Source: J038 sp034437535 (GTDB taxonomy: Bacteria > Chloroflexota > Anaerolineae > Aggregatilineales > Phototrophicaceae). Taken from it: 64,000 nt of DNA. How positions within the stretch are numbered: the stretch's first letter is position 1; every line of letters begins with the position of its first letter. The stretch lies in NCBI GenBank assembly GCA_034437535.1, contig DAOTTZ010000032.1:40232-104231 (forward strand). Direction: 5' to 3'. The notes below the pieces were generated by a model that did no database searches, was not told the DNA's origin, and was given only the letters and a program-made list of their open reading frames with translations. A program made the translations under genes and the position numbers. Below, one piece after another: positions 26,845-35,461 of the stretch.

Positions 26845-27624
26845 TTAGAAATTGCTCAGATAATCGGTGAAGGCATCATCGGCGCAGGCATCCAGGTAGC
26901 GCAAGAGTTCCAGGCCATCTACGGGATAATGCGGGGAACACGCGGTCGGCCAGGCTCCACGCGGCGCGTGGACGATGTAATCAACCCCAGGGGCCGGCAG
27001 GATGGTGCCGTGTACGGTCTTTTCTACCGCCGGGACGACTGACTCCACCGTGCAGATGACGGTATCCGCCACATAAGCCAATTCCAGGTCGATGCCCAGG
27101 TTGTTGTTGAGCAAGACATTGCCAGCCGGATCTGCCGCCAGCCCGTGCAAAACCGCCACATCAATCGACAATGCCGGGAAAGCGGTCAAGGTCTCGCCGG
27201 TGTACGGATCAGCGACGGTGGTCACATCCGGGCGTAATGTGGGCAAGTCGGTGCCCACCCAGGCGGTAGACGGCAACGAGCCGACTCCACTCATGCGGGC
27301 ACGCAAGCCCAAGACGATGCTGGCTTCGGTCTCCTCGATGATCTGAATCCGCCCGGCCTGCGCCGCCGCCGTGAACATGGGTGCCAGGCCGAAGACTTCC
27401 AGCCCGAAGTACACACTGCGCACGGCTTTGATACACCCCGCCCCCACCAGCAGATCAGACTCGTACCCGGCGGTGAAATTGAGCAGAGTCAACGCTTGCG
27501 GGCGTGGCTCTCTCGCCAGTAAGGCCCGCACAAATGCCACCGGACGCCGGTAGAGCGTCATGCCGCCCAGGGCCAGTGTGATGCCGTCATGCACCCGGTT
27601 GGCGGCTTCCTTCAGGGAGATCAT
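26845..27624 (-). CDS. CoA-transferase-like alpha subunit (GctA/IpdA type)
   Basis: A 259-residue class I CoA-transferase alpha-type subunit: SLKEAANRVHDGITLALGG at the N-terminus, then FTAGYESDLLVGAGCIKAV and YFGLEVFGLAPMF. This is the GctA/IpdA layout; IpdAB-type proteins can act as CoA-dependent hydrolases instead of transferases. An acidic cluster (Glu97, Glu98, Glu100) sits where IpdA-type enzymes carry their active acid. It is the third gene of a coupled trio (ATGA overlap with the YjbR-like gene). Its presumed beta partner lies at 33430-34254. Confidence 0.82.
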   Translation of the reverse strand: MISLKEAANRVHDGITLALGGMTLYRRPVAFVRALLAREPRPQALTLLNFTAGYESDLLVGAGCIKAVRSVYFGLEVFGLAPMFTAAAQAGRIQIIEETEASIVLGLRARMSGVGSLPSTAWVGTDLPTLRPDVTTVADPYTGETLTAFPALSIDVAVLHGLAADPAGNVLLNNNLGIDLELAYVADTVICTVESVVPAVEKTVHGTILPAPGVDYIVHAPRGAWPTACSPHYPVDGLELLRYLDACADDAFTDYLSNF

Positions 27625-27995
27625 GCCTCGTCCGGGCCAAGCAACCGCTCCCGGTCGGCCTTCTTCAGCTTGGAGACGACCAACCGGTACGAGTTGTCGA
27701 TCATCTCACAGATTTCGTCATCCGGGATCGTACCGTCCAGGATGACTGTATTCCAATGCTTCTTGTTCATGTGGTAACCGGGTTGCACCGCCGGGTAAGT
27801 CTGGCGCAGGATTTGTGCCAACCCCGGCTCACATTTCAAGTTGACGCTGGCCGTCTCATTCGCCGCGACCTGGTGCTGGGTCAAGGCGAATAGTTTGTTC
27901 ATCACCTTGAAGACCAGTGTATCCGGCCCGAATGGATAATCTTGTTCTGCGCCCGGTTTACTGGCACAGTAAGCTCGAAGCTCCGCATGATTCAT
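27621..27995 (-). CDS. MmcQ/YjbR family protein
   Basis: A 125-residue protein with the family pattern AYCASKPGAEQDYPFGPDTLVFKVMNKLFAL and the C-terminal HMNKKHWNTVILDG...EICEMIDNSYRLVV. The CyaY-like fold of this family is often linked to DNA binding, but no function is fixed. Its ATG at 27995 overlaps the stop of the binding-protein gene and its stop overlaps the next start, so it is co-translated on both sides. Five extra upstream codons are rejected for that reason. Confidence 0.85.
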   Translation of the reverse strand: MNHAELRAYCASKPGAEQDYPFGPDTLVFKVMNKLFALTQHQVAANETASVNLKCEPGLAQILRQTYPAVQPGYHMNKKHWNTVILDGTIPDDEICEMIDNSYRLVVSKLKKADRERLLGPDEA

Positions 27996-29662
27996 CCGGC
28001 AAACCTCCATGTTCCAATGGTCGCAAAGCGATCTGACGAATCACTGATGAAGCCGAGTTGTACGCCATCAACCGCCGGGTTGACGGCGTATGTGAACAGC
28101 GGATAGTACAACGGAATAGCGATGGAACGCTCGATGAAAGCCCGCTGAAACCGATCATATAAAATTTTGCGGTTGGCCCCGTTCGGGTCACGTCGGGCGC
28201 GTTCCAACGCCTCACTGATCGCGTTGTCGTCTACACCGCCATAATTTTGTCCATCCGGGTATTGCCCTTGATGCCAGAAAGCGTATACGTCCGGGTCAGG
28301 GTTGCCGGCCTTCGAGAGTTCAATCAAGGCGGTATCGAAATCACCGGATGTGAGCCGTGCGGTATAGGTCGCCGGGTCTTCCGGCTCGACGGTCACCGCG
28401 ATGTTAAGCTGGCTCCATTGTGTGGCGACTTCCTGCACCAAACTCACCAGGGACGGATCATCCGGCACCAGAATGCTAAAACTCAGCACTGGCCCGGATG
28501 CAACCGGAGTTGGTTCTGCCGCGTCGTCCGCCGCATCCTGGGTGTCCTCATCGCCGTCATCGGCCCGTTGCAATCTAACGGCATAATTGGCGATTTCATC
28601 ACGGGCCGCCGCCAGATCATAGGTCCATTCCGCACCGAGCGTATCACCATAATTGTAGGCCCAACTCAAACGGGGCAACGGGCTATCCGCCAAAATCGCC
28701 TGATTAAACAAGTTACGGTCTACCAGCGATGCCCGGTTCAGGCCGGTGACGAGTGCTTCTCTGACGCGCAATTCACGGAAGAACGCTACGTCATCATCTG
28801 CCCAGTTGAAGATCATCATACCGACAGTCGGCATGACGGTCTGCGCGATCACCAGATCCGTCCCTGAAAGCGCGATGCGTTCCTGCCGGTTACGGGCGGC
28901 GTAGCCATCGGCCTGACGGCTTGCCAGCGCATCCAGCACATCGGCAAACGAATCATACACCCGGAAGCGCAAACGCTCTATCGGATAGGGATCATCCACA
29001 CCGGGCTGGGCGCGATAATTGGGTGAAACCCGTAGATTCACCTCACGGATCTGCTGGCCGTCGGTCAGGATGGATTCCAGTTGGTAGGGGCCGGTGCCCA
29101 CCGGCGACAGGTTGAAAGGATGGGTTAATAAACCAGCGGCATCGGTGCCGCGTAGCGCGTGCTCCGGCAGGATACCGATCCGCAATGCCTCCGGGAAAGA
29201 GGCCAGCGGTTGGGCCAAGCGGAAGCGAATCAGTGTGTCGTTAATCGGTTGGATTTCCACCGTGCGCCAGAAGCGCGAGAGGCTGACCGGCCCAGGGAAG
29301 GCCGGGTCACGCAGGAGCGACAGCGTATAAGCCACATCATCAACGGTGAATGGCTCACCGTCTTGCCAGATAACGTCATCGCGTAATTCAAACACATATT
29401 CGGTGCCATCCGACGAGACTGCCCATTCTTCGGCCAGGGCCGGGACGATCTCCCCGAAGCGGTTGATCTGCGTCAGACCATCAAAGATCAACGCGCTGAT
29501 GTCACGATCTACCGGATTGACAGGCGCAAATAATGGGTTGATACGAGTCACCGGGCCGACCACCGCCTCAGTAAAGGTCGTTACATCATCATCCTGGGCG
29601 GCCAGCCCCGGCACCAACGCCAGCAACAAGCCGATGACGCTGAGTAAGGTTCCAGGTCGCAT
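27992..29662 (-). CDS. Peptide/nickel-type ABC substrate-binding protein (SBP_bac_5), orphan
   Basis: A 556-residue exported binding protein. A signal peptide of about 24 residues ends LVPGLAAQ. The SBP_bac_5 pattern is clear: ISALIFDGLTQINRFGEIVPALAEEW, the YVFELRDDVIWQDGEPFT strand, and FREALVTGLNRASLVDRNL-like helix. An acidic low-complexity insert (about residues 375-398, DDGDEDTQDAADDAAEP) interrupts the second lobe. No permease or ATPase of this class is adjacent. Start at 29662 has a GGAGGGGA ribosome binding site; eight upstream codons are rejected. Confidence 0.86.
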   Translation of the reverse strand: MRPGTLLSVIGLLLALVPGLAAQDDDVTTFTEAVVGPVTRINPLFAPVNPVDRDISALIFDGLTQINRFGEIVPALAEEWAVSSDGTEYVFELRDDVIWQDGEPFTVDDVAYTLSLLRDPAFPGPVSLSRFWRTVEIQPINDTLIRFRLAQPLASFPEALRIGILPEHALRGTDAAGLLTHPFNLSPVGTGPYQLESILTDGQQIREVNLRVSPNYRAQPGVDDPYPIERLRFRVYDSFADVLDALASRQADGYAARNRQERIALSGTDLVIAQTVMPTVGMMIFNWADDDVAFFRELRVREALVTGLNRASLVDRNLFNQAILADSPLPRLSWAYNYGDTLGAEWTYDLAAARDEIANYAVRLQRADDGDEDTQDAADDAAEPTPVASGPVLSFSILVPDDPSLVSLVQEVATQWSQLNIAVTVEPEDPATYTARLTSGDFDTALIELSKAGNPDPDVYAFWHQGQYPDGQNYGGVDDNAISEALERARRDPNGANRKILYDRFQRAFIERSIAIPLYYPLFTYAVNPAVDGVQLGFISDSSDRFATIGTWRFAG

Positions 29663-29676
29663 GAGATCCCCTCCAT

Positions 29677-29714
29677 AAAAACACAAACAGGTGCTTTGCG
29701 ACGCAAAACACCTG
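29677..29714 (-). terminator. Intrinsic terminator of secG
   Basis: Hairpin with 6-base-pair outer stem (29688-29693 with 29709-29714) plus an inner A/T-G/C stem and 3-base loop, followed on the minus strand by TTTGTGTTTTT. It lies between secG and the downstream binding-protein gene. Confidence 0.75.
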
Positions 29715-29742
29715 CCCGGTCAACGTTGATCCGCCGCGTGAC

Positions 29743-29967
29743 TTAGTAGAAGATCACCGACAGAATGCAGATCGTCAAAAACAAGATCGACAGCCCGACA
29801 GTAATCTGGAAAAGGGTCTTTTCCAGGCCGCGCCGTGTGCGGGCGATACCGCCGCCACCGTCGCCACCCATCAGGCTACCCAGACCACCACCCCGGACCT
29901 GGAGCATAATCAAGACGATTAGCACCACCGACATGATGATCGACGCGATTTGAAATGCGATAGCCAT
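29743..29967 (-). CDS. secG: Preprotein translocase subunit SecG
   Basis: A 74-residue protein with two membrane helices (residues 2-22 and about 52-73) and the conserved connecting loop LIMLQVRGGGLGSLMGGDGG. SecG is the small accessory subunit of the SecYEG channel. It is a single-gene unit with its own promoter and terminator. GAGGG precedes the ATG. Confidence 0.93.
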   Translation of the reverse strand: MAIAFQIASIIMSVVLIVLIMLQVRGGGLGSLMGGDGGGGIARTRRGLEKTLFQITVGLSILFLTICILSVIFY

Positions 29968-30008
29968 ACTATTGTAACCCTCGTTTTATCGTCGATTTTG
30001 TGCCAAGC

Positions 30009-30036
30009 AGTATAGCATGAGCGCGTTGGATTGCAA
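30009..30036 (-). promoter_or_regulatory. Promoter of secG
   Basis: On the minus strand TTGCAA (30031-30036), 16-base spacer, TATACT (30009-30014), about 40 bases before the secG ATG. Good sigma-70-type match. Confidence 0.6.
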
Positions 30037-30049
30037 ACCCATGCTTGCC

Positions 30050-31279
30050 CTACTCAGTCTCCGCCGGGTTGATTAGCTCGATGCCGGCTTCTTCCGCGAT
30101 GAATTCGACGGCGGCCTGCAACTGGATGTCGCCGTCGCGCTCAAACTCGAAGTCTTCCGGGATGGACACACGAATATCCGGCGTGATCCCAACGCCAGAA
30201 ATCGAGTTACGGTCTGGCGTAAACCACTTAGCAATCGTCAAGCGCAACCCGCCACCGTTAGAAAGCGGCTGGATGGTCTGCACGGTGCCTTTGCCAAAAG
30301 TCGTCTCGCCGATGATGGTGGCAAGCTCATTATCCTGGAGGGCACCGGCCAACAACTCACTCGCGCTGGCACTACCTTCGTTGACCAGCACCGCAATCGG
30401 CACGGTGATCCCGGCGAAGGTGCCGTTGGTCTCAAAGATCTCTTCGCGCCCATCTCCGAATTCTTCGTACAAAATCACACCGTCCTGCTGGAACGCGCTC
30501 GTCACCTCGATCACGCTGGTTAACAAGCCACCCGGATTGCCGCGCAAGTCAAAGATTAACCCGTTGAGGTTGTTCACGTCGATCTCTGTCAGAGCTTCAT
30601 CCAGTTGTTCGCGGGATCGCTGGTTGAAATCCGTCATATAGACATAACCGATGTTGTTATCCAGCACCTCGGAAGTCACGGTTGGCACCTCGAAGCGATC
30701 CCGTGTAATCGTAATATCAACCAGGTCTTCCCCCCGGCGGAAGGTAATGGTGACTTCTGTGCCAGCGGGGCCGCGCACCAGCGGCAGTAATTCCAGTTGA
30801 TCCAGGTCGGTCACGTCTTGCCCATCAACCGCGGTGAACACATCGCCCGGTTGCACGCCGGCGGCTTCGGCTGGCGTCCCCGGTAACACATTGATGATTT
30901 CGACCTCATCGGCCTCATTGGTCTGGATGGTCGCGCCGATTCCTTCCATATCGCCGGATAGACTGATGTCAAATTGGGTGTAGGCTTCCGGCGAGAGGTA
31001 GGCACTGTATTGATCTTCCAGCGATGTGACCATGCCGTCAATCGCGCCGTTAATCAGCGTGTCCGTCTCAACGTCTTCTACATATTGTTGTTGGATGGAC
31101 TGGTAGACTTCATAAATGGGTTGGAAGTCCTCTTGTGCTGATTCTGGGATGACGTTGCCTTGCGCGTCAATCATGGTAATTTGATTACCAAGCAAGAACG
31201 CCACCACGAAAACCGTTACCAGCGCAATCGCCAGTTGGAACGGGCTTATTTGCACATAAGTGCGTGTTACTTTATTCAT
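30050..31279 (-). CDS. S41-family carboxy-terminal processing protease (PDZ domain)
   Basis: A 409-residue protease anchored by one N-terminal helix (about residues 14-33). A PDZ domain (about 115-190) has the carboxylate-binding VLPGTPAEAAGVQPGDVFTAVDGQDV. The S41 domain follows, with catalytic Ser in NEGSASASELLAG and Lys in TFGKGTVQ. It probably trims or degrades exported proteins outside the membrane. It is 21 bases downstream of a paralogous S41 protease gene, so the two are co-transcribed. Confidence 0.9.
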   Translation of the reverse strand: MNKVTRTYVQISPFQLAIALVTVFVVAFLLGNQITMIDAQGNVIPESAQEDFQPIYEVYQSIQQQYVEDVETDTLINGAIDGMVTSLEDQYSAYLSPEAYTQFDISLSGDMEGIGATIQTNEADEVEIINVLPGTPAEAAGVQPGDVFTAVDGQDVTDLDQLELLPLVRGPAGTEVTITFRRGEDLVDITITRDRFEVPTVTSEVLDNNIGYVYMTDFNQRSREQLDEALTEIDVNNLNGLIFDLRGNPGGLLTSVIEVTSAFQQDGVILYEEFGDGREEIFETNGTFAGITVPIAVLVNEGSASASELLAGALQDNELATIIGETTFGKGTVQTIQPLSNGGGLRLTIAKWFTPDRNSISGVGITPDIRVSIPEDFEFERDGDIQLQAAVEFIAEEAGIELINPAETE

Positions 31280-31300
31280 CAGGTCGTCTTATCCAATTCC

Positions 31301-32566
31301 TTATTCGATGACAGGTTCAGTTGTTAAAAATTTGATGGCCGCTTCGAGTTGCGGGTCAGTGTCGTCGCCAGCCTCTGGCGGCATTTCAACCACCAGATCC
31401 GGCGTGACGCCCTGCTCAGAGATCCACACGCCGTCTGGCGTCAACCAGCGGGCAATCGTCAGCCGCACGCCGCCGCCGTTGATTAGCTCATTCTGGATCT
31501 GCACCGTCCCCTTGCCGAAGGTCGTCGCGCCGATCAGCATCACACTGTTATTGGCCTGCCAGGCCCCGGCGACCAATTCGCTGGCACTGGCACTGCGTTC
31601 ATCCACCAGCACGACCACCGGCACTTGCACATCAGCATAGGCCGCCCCCGCAGAATACAACACCTCGTTACCGTCTTGGTCAACACGGAAAACGTTATCG
31701 TCTTCCACCAGGAACGTCTCAACACGACCATCACCAAATTCTTCGATCAATAATGTGCCGTCTTCAATGAACAACCCGGCAATATCCACTGCCGCCGTGA
31801 GGAACCCACCCGGATTACCGCGCAAGTCGAAGATCAAGCCAGCACGGGAATTCACATCCAGTTCGGCCAGGGCTTCATCGACCTGACCACGCGCCACGCT
31901 AGAGAACTCCGCCATGCTGATGTAGGCGATGTCACCGGGTAGAATATCGGTCTCCACATTCGGGATGATAATCTCAGCGCGTTCAACATCGAAGTCGATC
32001 AACTGGTCGTCGCGGCGCATGGTCAACGCGACGGTGGTGCCGGCGGAGCCACGTACCCGCGCCGCCAATTCAAGGAACGTCAGGCCGTAGACCTCTTCGC
32101 CCTCTACAGCATAGAAGATGTCCCCCACTTGCAAGCCACTTTCCGCCGCCGGGGTATCATCCAGCACATTTAAGATCTGGATGGCGTTAGGATCTTCTTC
32201 GCTCTCTGTGATGACAACGCCGATTCCTTCGATTGAACCGTCGAGATCACTCCTGACGAACTCGTAGAATTCGGCTTCGACGTAATTGCTGTAAGGATCT
32301 TCCAGGGCTTCTACCATGCCCCGGATGGCTCCGTCAATCAAGACGGTCGTATCAACATCTTCGACATAACGATCCTGGATCAGATTGTATGCCTGGAATA
32401 AGGGGTCAAATTCAGCTTCGACCTCGGCGGGCAAGTCTACATCACTTTGAGCATAGGTGACCGATTGCTCACTGCCTAGCGCATAACCGACGGTAAACAC
32501 CACCGCCACCAGCACGCCCAATTGTAAATGCTTCACTTTCTGCCAGAAGGTACGTTTTGATCCCAT
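31301..32566 (-). CDS. S41-family carboxy-terminal processing protease (PDZ domain), paralogue
   Basis: A 421-residue protease, first of the tandem pair. One N-terminal membrane helix (about residues 10-28), a PDZ domain (about 110-190, LDDTPAAESGLQVGDIFYAVEGEEV), then the S41 domain with catalytic Ser in DERSASASELVAG and Lys in TFGKGTVQ. It differs from its neighbour in a longer insert before the catalytic Ser. A GGAG 9 bases upstream supports the ATG at 32566 rather than the one at 32581. The two were probably made by tandem duplication. Confidence 0.9.
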   Translation of the reverse strand: MGSKRTFWQKVKHLQLGVLVAVVFTVGYALGSEQSVTYAQSDVDLPAEVEAEFDPLFQAYNLIQDRYVEDVDTTVLIDGAIRGMVEALEDPYSNYVEAEFYEFVRSDLDGSIEGIGVVITESEEDPNAIQILNVLDDTPAAESGLQVGDIFYAVEGEEVYGLTFLELAARVRGSAGTTVALTMRRDDQLIDFDVERAEIIIPNVETDILPGDIAYISMAEFSSVARGQVDEALAELDVNSRAGLIFDLRGNPGGFLTAAVDIAGLFIEDGTLLIEEFGDGRVETFLVEDDNVFRVDQDGNEVLYSAGAAYADVQVPVVVLVDERSASASELVAGAWQANNSVMLIGATTFGKGTVQIQNELINGGGVRLTIARWLTPDGVWISEQGVTPDLVVEMPPEAGDDTDPQLEAAIKFLTTEPVIE

Positions 32567-32604
32567 ATCCGCTAACTCCATTATCTAACACCATACATGC
32601 TACT

Positions 32605-32633
32605 ATAGTATCAGTAGCTGAAGATGCCGTTAA
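32605..32633 (-). promoter_or_regulatory. Candidate promoter of the S41 protease pair
   Basis: On the minus strand TTAACG (32628-32633), 17-base spacer, TACTAT (32605-32610), about 40 bases before the first protease. The -35 box is weak. Confidence 0.35.
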
Positions 32634-32664
32634 CGACGCAGAAAGACCCTAACAGAAAATTAAC

Positions 32665-33435
32665 ATGTCTGGAGATTGTGTGGGCATAGATCAGGCACAG
32701 GCGATTGTGTTCGGATTGGCGGTGGGCGATGCGCTCGGCGCACCCGTGCGCGACCAGCATTACCGGCAGATCCAGGCGGCCTATGGGCGCGATGGCATCC
32801 AACAACCGCCGGTTCCCGCGCTGGTCACGGCCAATACACGTCACAGCCAGCGCGTCATCCTGGACGGAACCAATGCACCACTGGAAGACGGACAGAGTTC
32901 CCCCGCCGCCCGGTCGCTCTTACTGGGGTATCGTTATCAGGCAGATCATGAACGGTTGATCCATGAAGTTGAGGCCGTCTGCCGCCGGACACACACCGAC
33001 CCAGCCAGCATTGCCGGGAGCATCGCCGCCGCCTATCTGGTCGCTTTGACTTTGAACGGCGTTCACCTGCATGAGTACATCCGCCGGGTGATGACCTTCT
33101 GCGATGACCTGAGTGATGCACTCGACCTGGCTCTGTTGCGGATCGGCCATGTGCTGGGGTGGACGGACGAAAAAGCCGCGATGAACCATATCGGGGATGG
33201 ACACCAGGCAGAGACCGCCGCCGCGCTCGGCCTGTATTGCGTCCTACGGTATGATGCCGATTACGCCGCCTGTGTGCGTTGTGCGGCCAACTTCGACGGC
33301 GATAGCGCGACAGTGGCGGCAATCGCCGGGGCCATCATGGGAGCGCGGTTGGGCACGGTGGCGGGCCCACCACCCGGATGGGCGGATCGCCTGCCAGATC
33401 AAGCCGATCTGCTCCGGGTAGCCGCCCAGTTATGA
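32665..33435 (+). CDS. ADP-ribosylglycohydrolase-family protein with lost metal ligands
   Basis: A 256-residue protein of the ADP-ribosylglycohydrolase (ARH/DraG) fold, short for the family (about 300). The first motif FGLAVGDALGAPV (residues 17-28) and the late motif VAAIAGAIMGARLG are intact. The metal-binding motifs are not: the position of TDDT reads TRHS and the DxDT-type motif reads GDSAT, where the second Asp is Ala215. The dinuclear metal site should therefore be missing or altered, so it may be a binding-only protein. Its 3' end overlaps the convergent CoA-transferase-like gene by 6 bases. Start by ATG at 32665. Confidence 0.75.
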   Translation: MSGDCVGIDQAQAIVFGLAVGDALGAPVRDQHYRQIQAAYGRDGIQQPPVPALVTANTRHSQRVILDGTNAPLEDGQSSPAARSLLLGYRYQADHERLIHEVEAVCRRTHTDPASIAGSIAAAYLVALTLNGVHLHEYIRRVMTFCDDLSDALDLALLRIGHVLGWTDEKAAMNHIGDGHQAETAAALGLYCVLRYDADYAACVRCAANFDGDSATVAAIAGAIMGARLGTVAGPPPGWADRLPDQADLLRVAAQL

Positions 33436-34254
33436 GAGCGCGTTCTCCTGCTCGATGATCCAACGTAGATGATCCCGCCGGGCCGCCCCGCCTAACGTCT
33501 CCAACTTGCGCACACCCAATGGGTCGATCACATCGCGTAACAGGCGTAAGTCTTCGGCAGTCGGCGGCATCGTCTCGGCTAGATTTTGCGCGATAAGCAG
33601 TGGGAAGCCGGTTTTCTTCTGGATTCGTTCCACCGTGACGCCGGGGTGATGGTGCGTCAGGCGCATCTGGCCGTCCTGCCAATCGAACTGGCCCAGGTCG
33701 GTGATGCAATAATTCGGCCCGCGCCCGCGCTGACGATGCGGCACATGCCCCAACCCGCTGACGTAATCGACGGTTTCGACAAAGGTCACGCGGCTATGAC
33801 GCGGCACATACAGATAGATCTGATCTGAATAGACGGTGACATCCGGGATGCCGCCGGTACCCGGCAGGCGCAGGCGGGGCCGGTGATAATCTTGGCCGAA
33901 CGCGATGTTATTAAAATTGCCAGCCGAATCGACCTGGGCGGGACGAAAGAATTCCTTCGGGTTATACTGCGGCAAAAGATCCACCGCCGCGACGGCAAAC
34001 CCCACGTTTAACAATGCTTTGCTCAGCCACGCTTCTTCGACCCGCGTCACACGCAAGGGTGACCAATCTTGTGCGATACCCTGGCCAATGGCAGTTGCAA
34101 AGCGCACGGTCGGCGCGTGGCGGAGCCTTGCCAGAATGTAACCAGCCATGACCAGCGGCGTATTGATCCCCTGGGCCAGCACTTCGCCATCTTGCACCTG
34201 GCGGGCGATGCAAACACTGATGAGTTCATCGATTGTATAATCGTCGTGTGTCAT
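33430..34254 (-). CDS. CoA-transferase-like beta subunit (GctB/IpdB type)
   Basis: A 274-residue class I CoA-transferase beta-type subunit: IDELISVCIARQVQDGEVLAQGINTPLVMAGYILARL matches the GctB N-terminal pattern, and AVDLLPQYNPKEFFRP and NFNNIAFGQDYHRPRLRLPGTGGIPD match later blocks. The strand after HAPTVRF, where true GctB-type enzymes carry the catalytic Glu (an E-x-G motif), reads ATAIGQG, with no acid. That favours an IpdAB-type hydrolase-like role over CoA transfer, but needs alignment. Its presumed alpha partner is about 6 kb away at 26845-27624. Confidence 0.78.
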   Translation of the reverse strand: MTHDDYTIDELISVCIARQVQDGEVLAQGINTPLVMAGYILARLRHAPTVRFATAIGQGIAQDWSPLRVTRVEEAWLSKALLNVGFAVAAVDLLPQYNPKEFFRPAQVDSAGNFNNIAFGQDYHRPRLRLPGTGGIPDVTVYSDQIYLYVPRHSRVTFVETVDYVSGLGHVPHRQRGRGPNYCITDLGQFDWQDGQMRLTHHHPGVTVERIQKKTGFPLLIAQNLAETMPPTAEDLRLLRDVIDPLGVRKLETLGGAARRDHLRWIIEQENALS

Positions 34255-34354
34255 AAAACTGTAAATTCTCTAACCATTACCTGTAAGAAGTGTATCAGAT
34301 CAACCGTCTAAGGACATGAAAGCAACCTTTCAACCTTGAGGAGAGAAGATTTCG

Positions 34355-35461
34355 ATGATTAAGCGTTTACTCATTATGCTGTTTATCCTGGCCTTGCCAT
34401 TGTCGGCATTCGCGCAGGAAGATGAAGACGTCGTCACCGAAGATGACGTTGAACGCCCGACGTGGCAGACCATCGAACTGACCGACGTCAACACCGGGGA
34501 GACCTTCACCCTGGGTGATTTCTTCGGTAAGACCGTATTTGTCGAGCCGATGGCGACGTGGTGCAGTAATTGTCGCTCTCAGCTACGCAATGTCGCCTCC
34601 GCCCGGAATATTTTAGCCGAAGAAGCCGAAATCGACCTGGAAGAAGCAGACTTTGAAGACATCGTTTTCATCGCCCTGAGCGTTGAAATCGGGCTGGCAG
34701 AACAAACCCTGGCCGATTATACCGAGCGGCAAGGCTTCGACTGGACGTTCGCCGTCATGCCAGAAGAGATGCTGGTAGAAATGGTGGATGAATTCGGTCG
34801 TGCCATCGCCAACCCACCGGCGACACCCCATTTCTTGATCCGACCGGATGGCACCTACACCGAGATGGTCACCGGGTTAGAAAGCGACGATGAAGTCATC
34901 GACGACATCCGTGACGCGCAAGCCACCAGCGCACCAGTCGAACTGCCAGCAGACACAGAAGCCGATGACGCCGAAGCGGAAGAAGAAACCACCATCCCAC
35001 AGGTAGACCGCCCGGATTGGCACCGGCTGGAACTGACCGACGCCCGCACTGGCGAGACCTTCACGCTGGAAGACTTCGCCGGGCAGACGGTTTATGTCGA
35101 GCCGATGGCGACGTGGTGCAGTAATTGCCGCCGCCAACTCGAAAATCTATCTGAGGCTCAGGCGCAACTGGTGGAAGCCGAAGATGACTCGGTCGTTTTC
35201 CTCGCGCTGAGTGTAGAGACCAACCTGGAAGCGGATGATCTGGCCGCGTATGCCGATGACCTGGAATTTGACTTTGACTTCGCGGTGATGAGTGAGGAAA
35301 TGCTGGTCGCGCTGGTAGACGAATTCGGACGAGCCGCCGCTAACCCGCCCTCCACGCCGCATTTTATCATCCGCGCTGACGGATCCTACACCGAGCTGAC
35401 CACCGGCTTCAAAGACGCCGAAGCCATCCTGGAAAGCTTAGATGAGGAACGCATATCGTGA
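34355..35461 (+). CDS. Exported protein with two TlpA-type thioredoxin domains
   Basis: A 368-residue exported redox protein. A signal peptide (about 20 residues, SAFAQ) precedes two similar thioredoxin domains: residues 34-185 with WCSNC (Cys70, Cys73) and 218-368 with WCSNC (Cys255, Cys258), joined by an acidic linker (about 195-215). The two repeats share DNA identity over 32 bases around the active site, so duplication is recent or conserved by conversion. Coupled by a GTGA overlap to the CcdA-like gene, it probably takes electrons from it and reduces disulphides outside the membrane. GAGGAGAG precedes the ATG. Confidence 0.9.
   Translation: MIKRLLIMLFILALPLSAFAQEDEDVVTEDDVERPTWQTIELTDVNTGETFTLGDFFGKTVFVEPMATWCSNCRSQLRNVASARNILAEEAEIDLEEADFEDIVFIALSVEIGLAEQTLADYTERQGFDWTFAVMPEEMLVEMVDEFGRAIANPPATPHFLIRPDGTYTEMVTGLESDDEVIDDIRDAQATSAPVELPADTEADDAEAEEETTIPQVDRPDWHRLELTDARTGETFTLEDFAGQTVYVEPMATWCSNCRRQLENLSEAQAQLVEAEDDSVVFLALSVETNLEADDLAAYADDLEFDFDFAVMSEEMLVALVDEFGRAAANPPSTPHFIIRADGSYTELTTGFKDAEAILESLDEERIS
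34541..34572 (+). repeat. Direct repeat, copy 1 (thioredoxin active-site segment)
   Basis: 32 identical bases shared with 35096-35127, encoding the VEPMATWCSNC active-site segment of each thioredoxin domain. Confidence 0.85.
35096..35127 (+). repeat. Direct repeat, copy 2 (thioredoxin active-site segment)
   Basis: Second copy of the 32-base identity at 34541-34572, inside the second thioredoxin domain of the same gene. Confidence 0.85.

Noticed and set aside
28247..28867. Open frame of about 200 codons opposite the SBP_bac_5 gene
   Set aside because: Antisense to a real binding-protein gene with signal peptide and family motifs; no domain in the antisense product.
34541..35127. The 32-base direct repeats read as an attachment site or mobile-element scar
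   Set aside because: They code for the same active-site segment in two thioredoxin domains of one gene, so domain duplication explains them.
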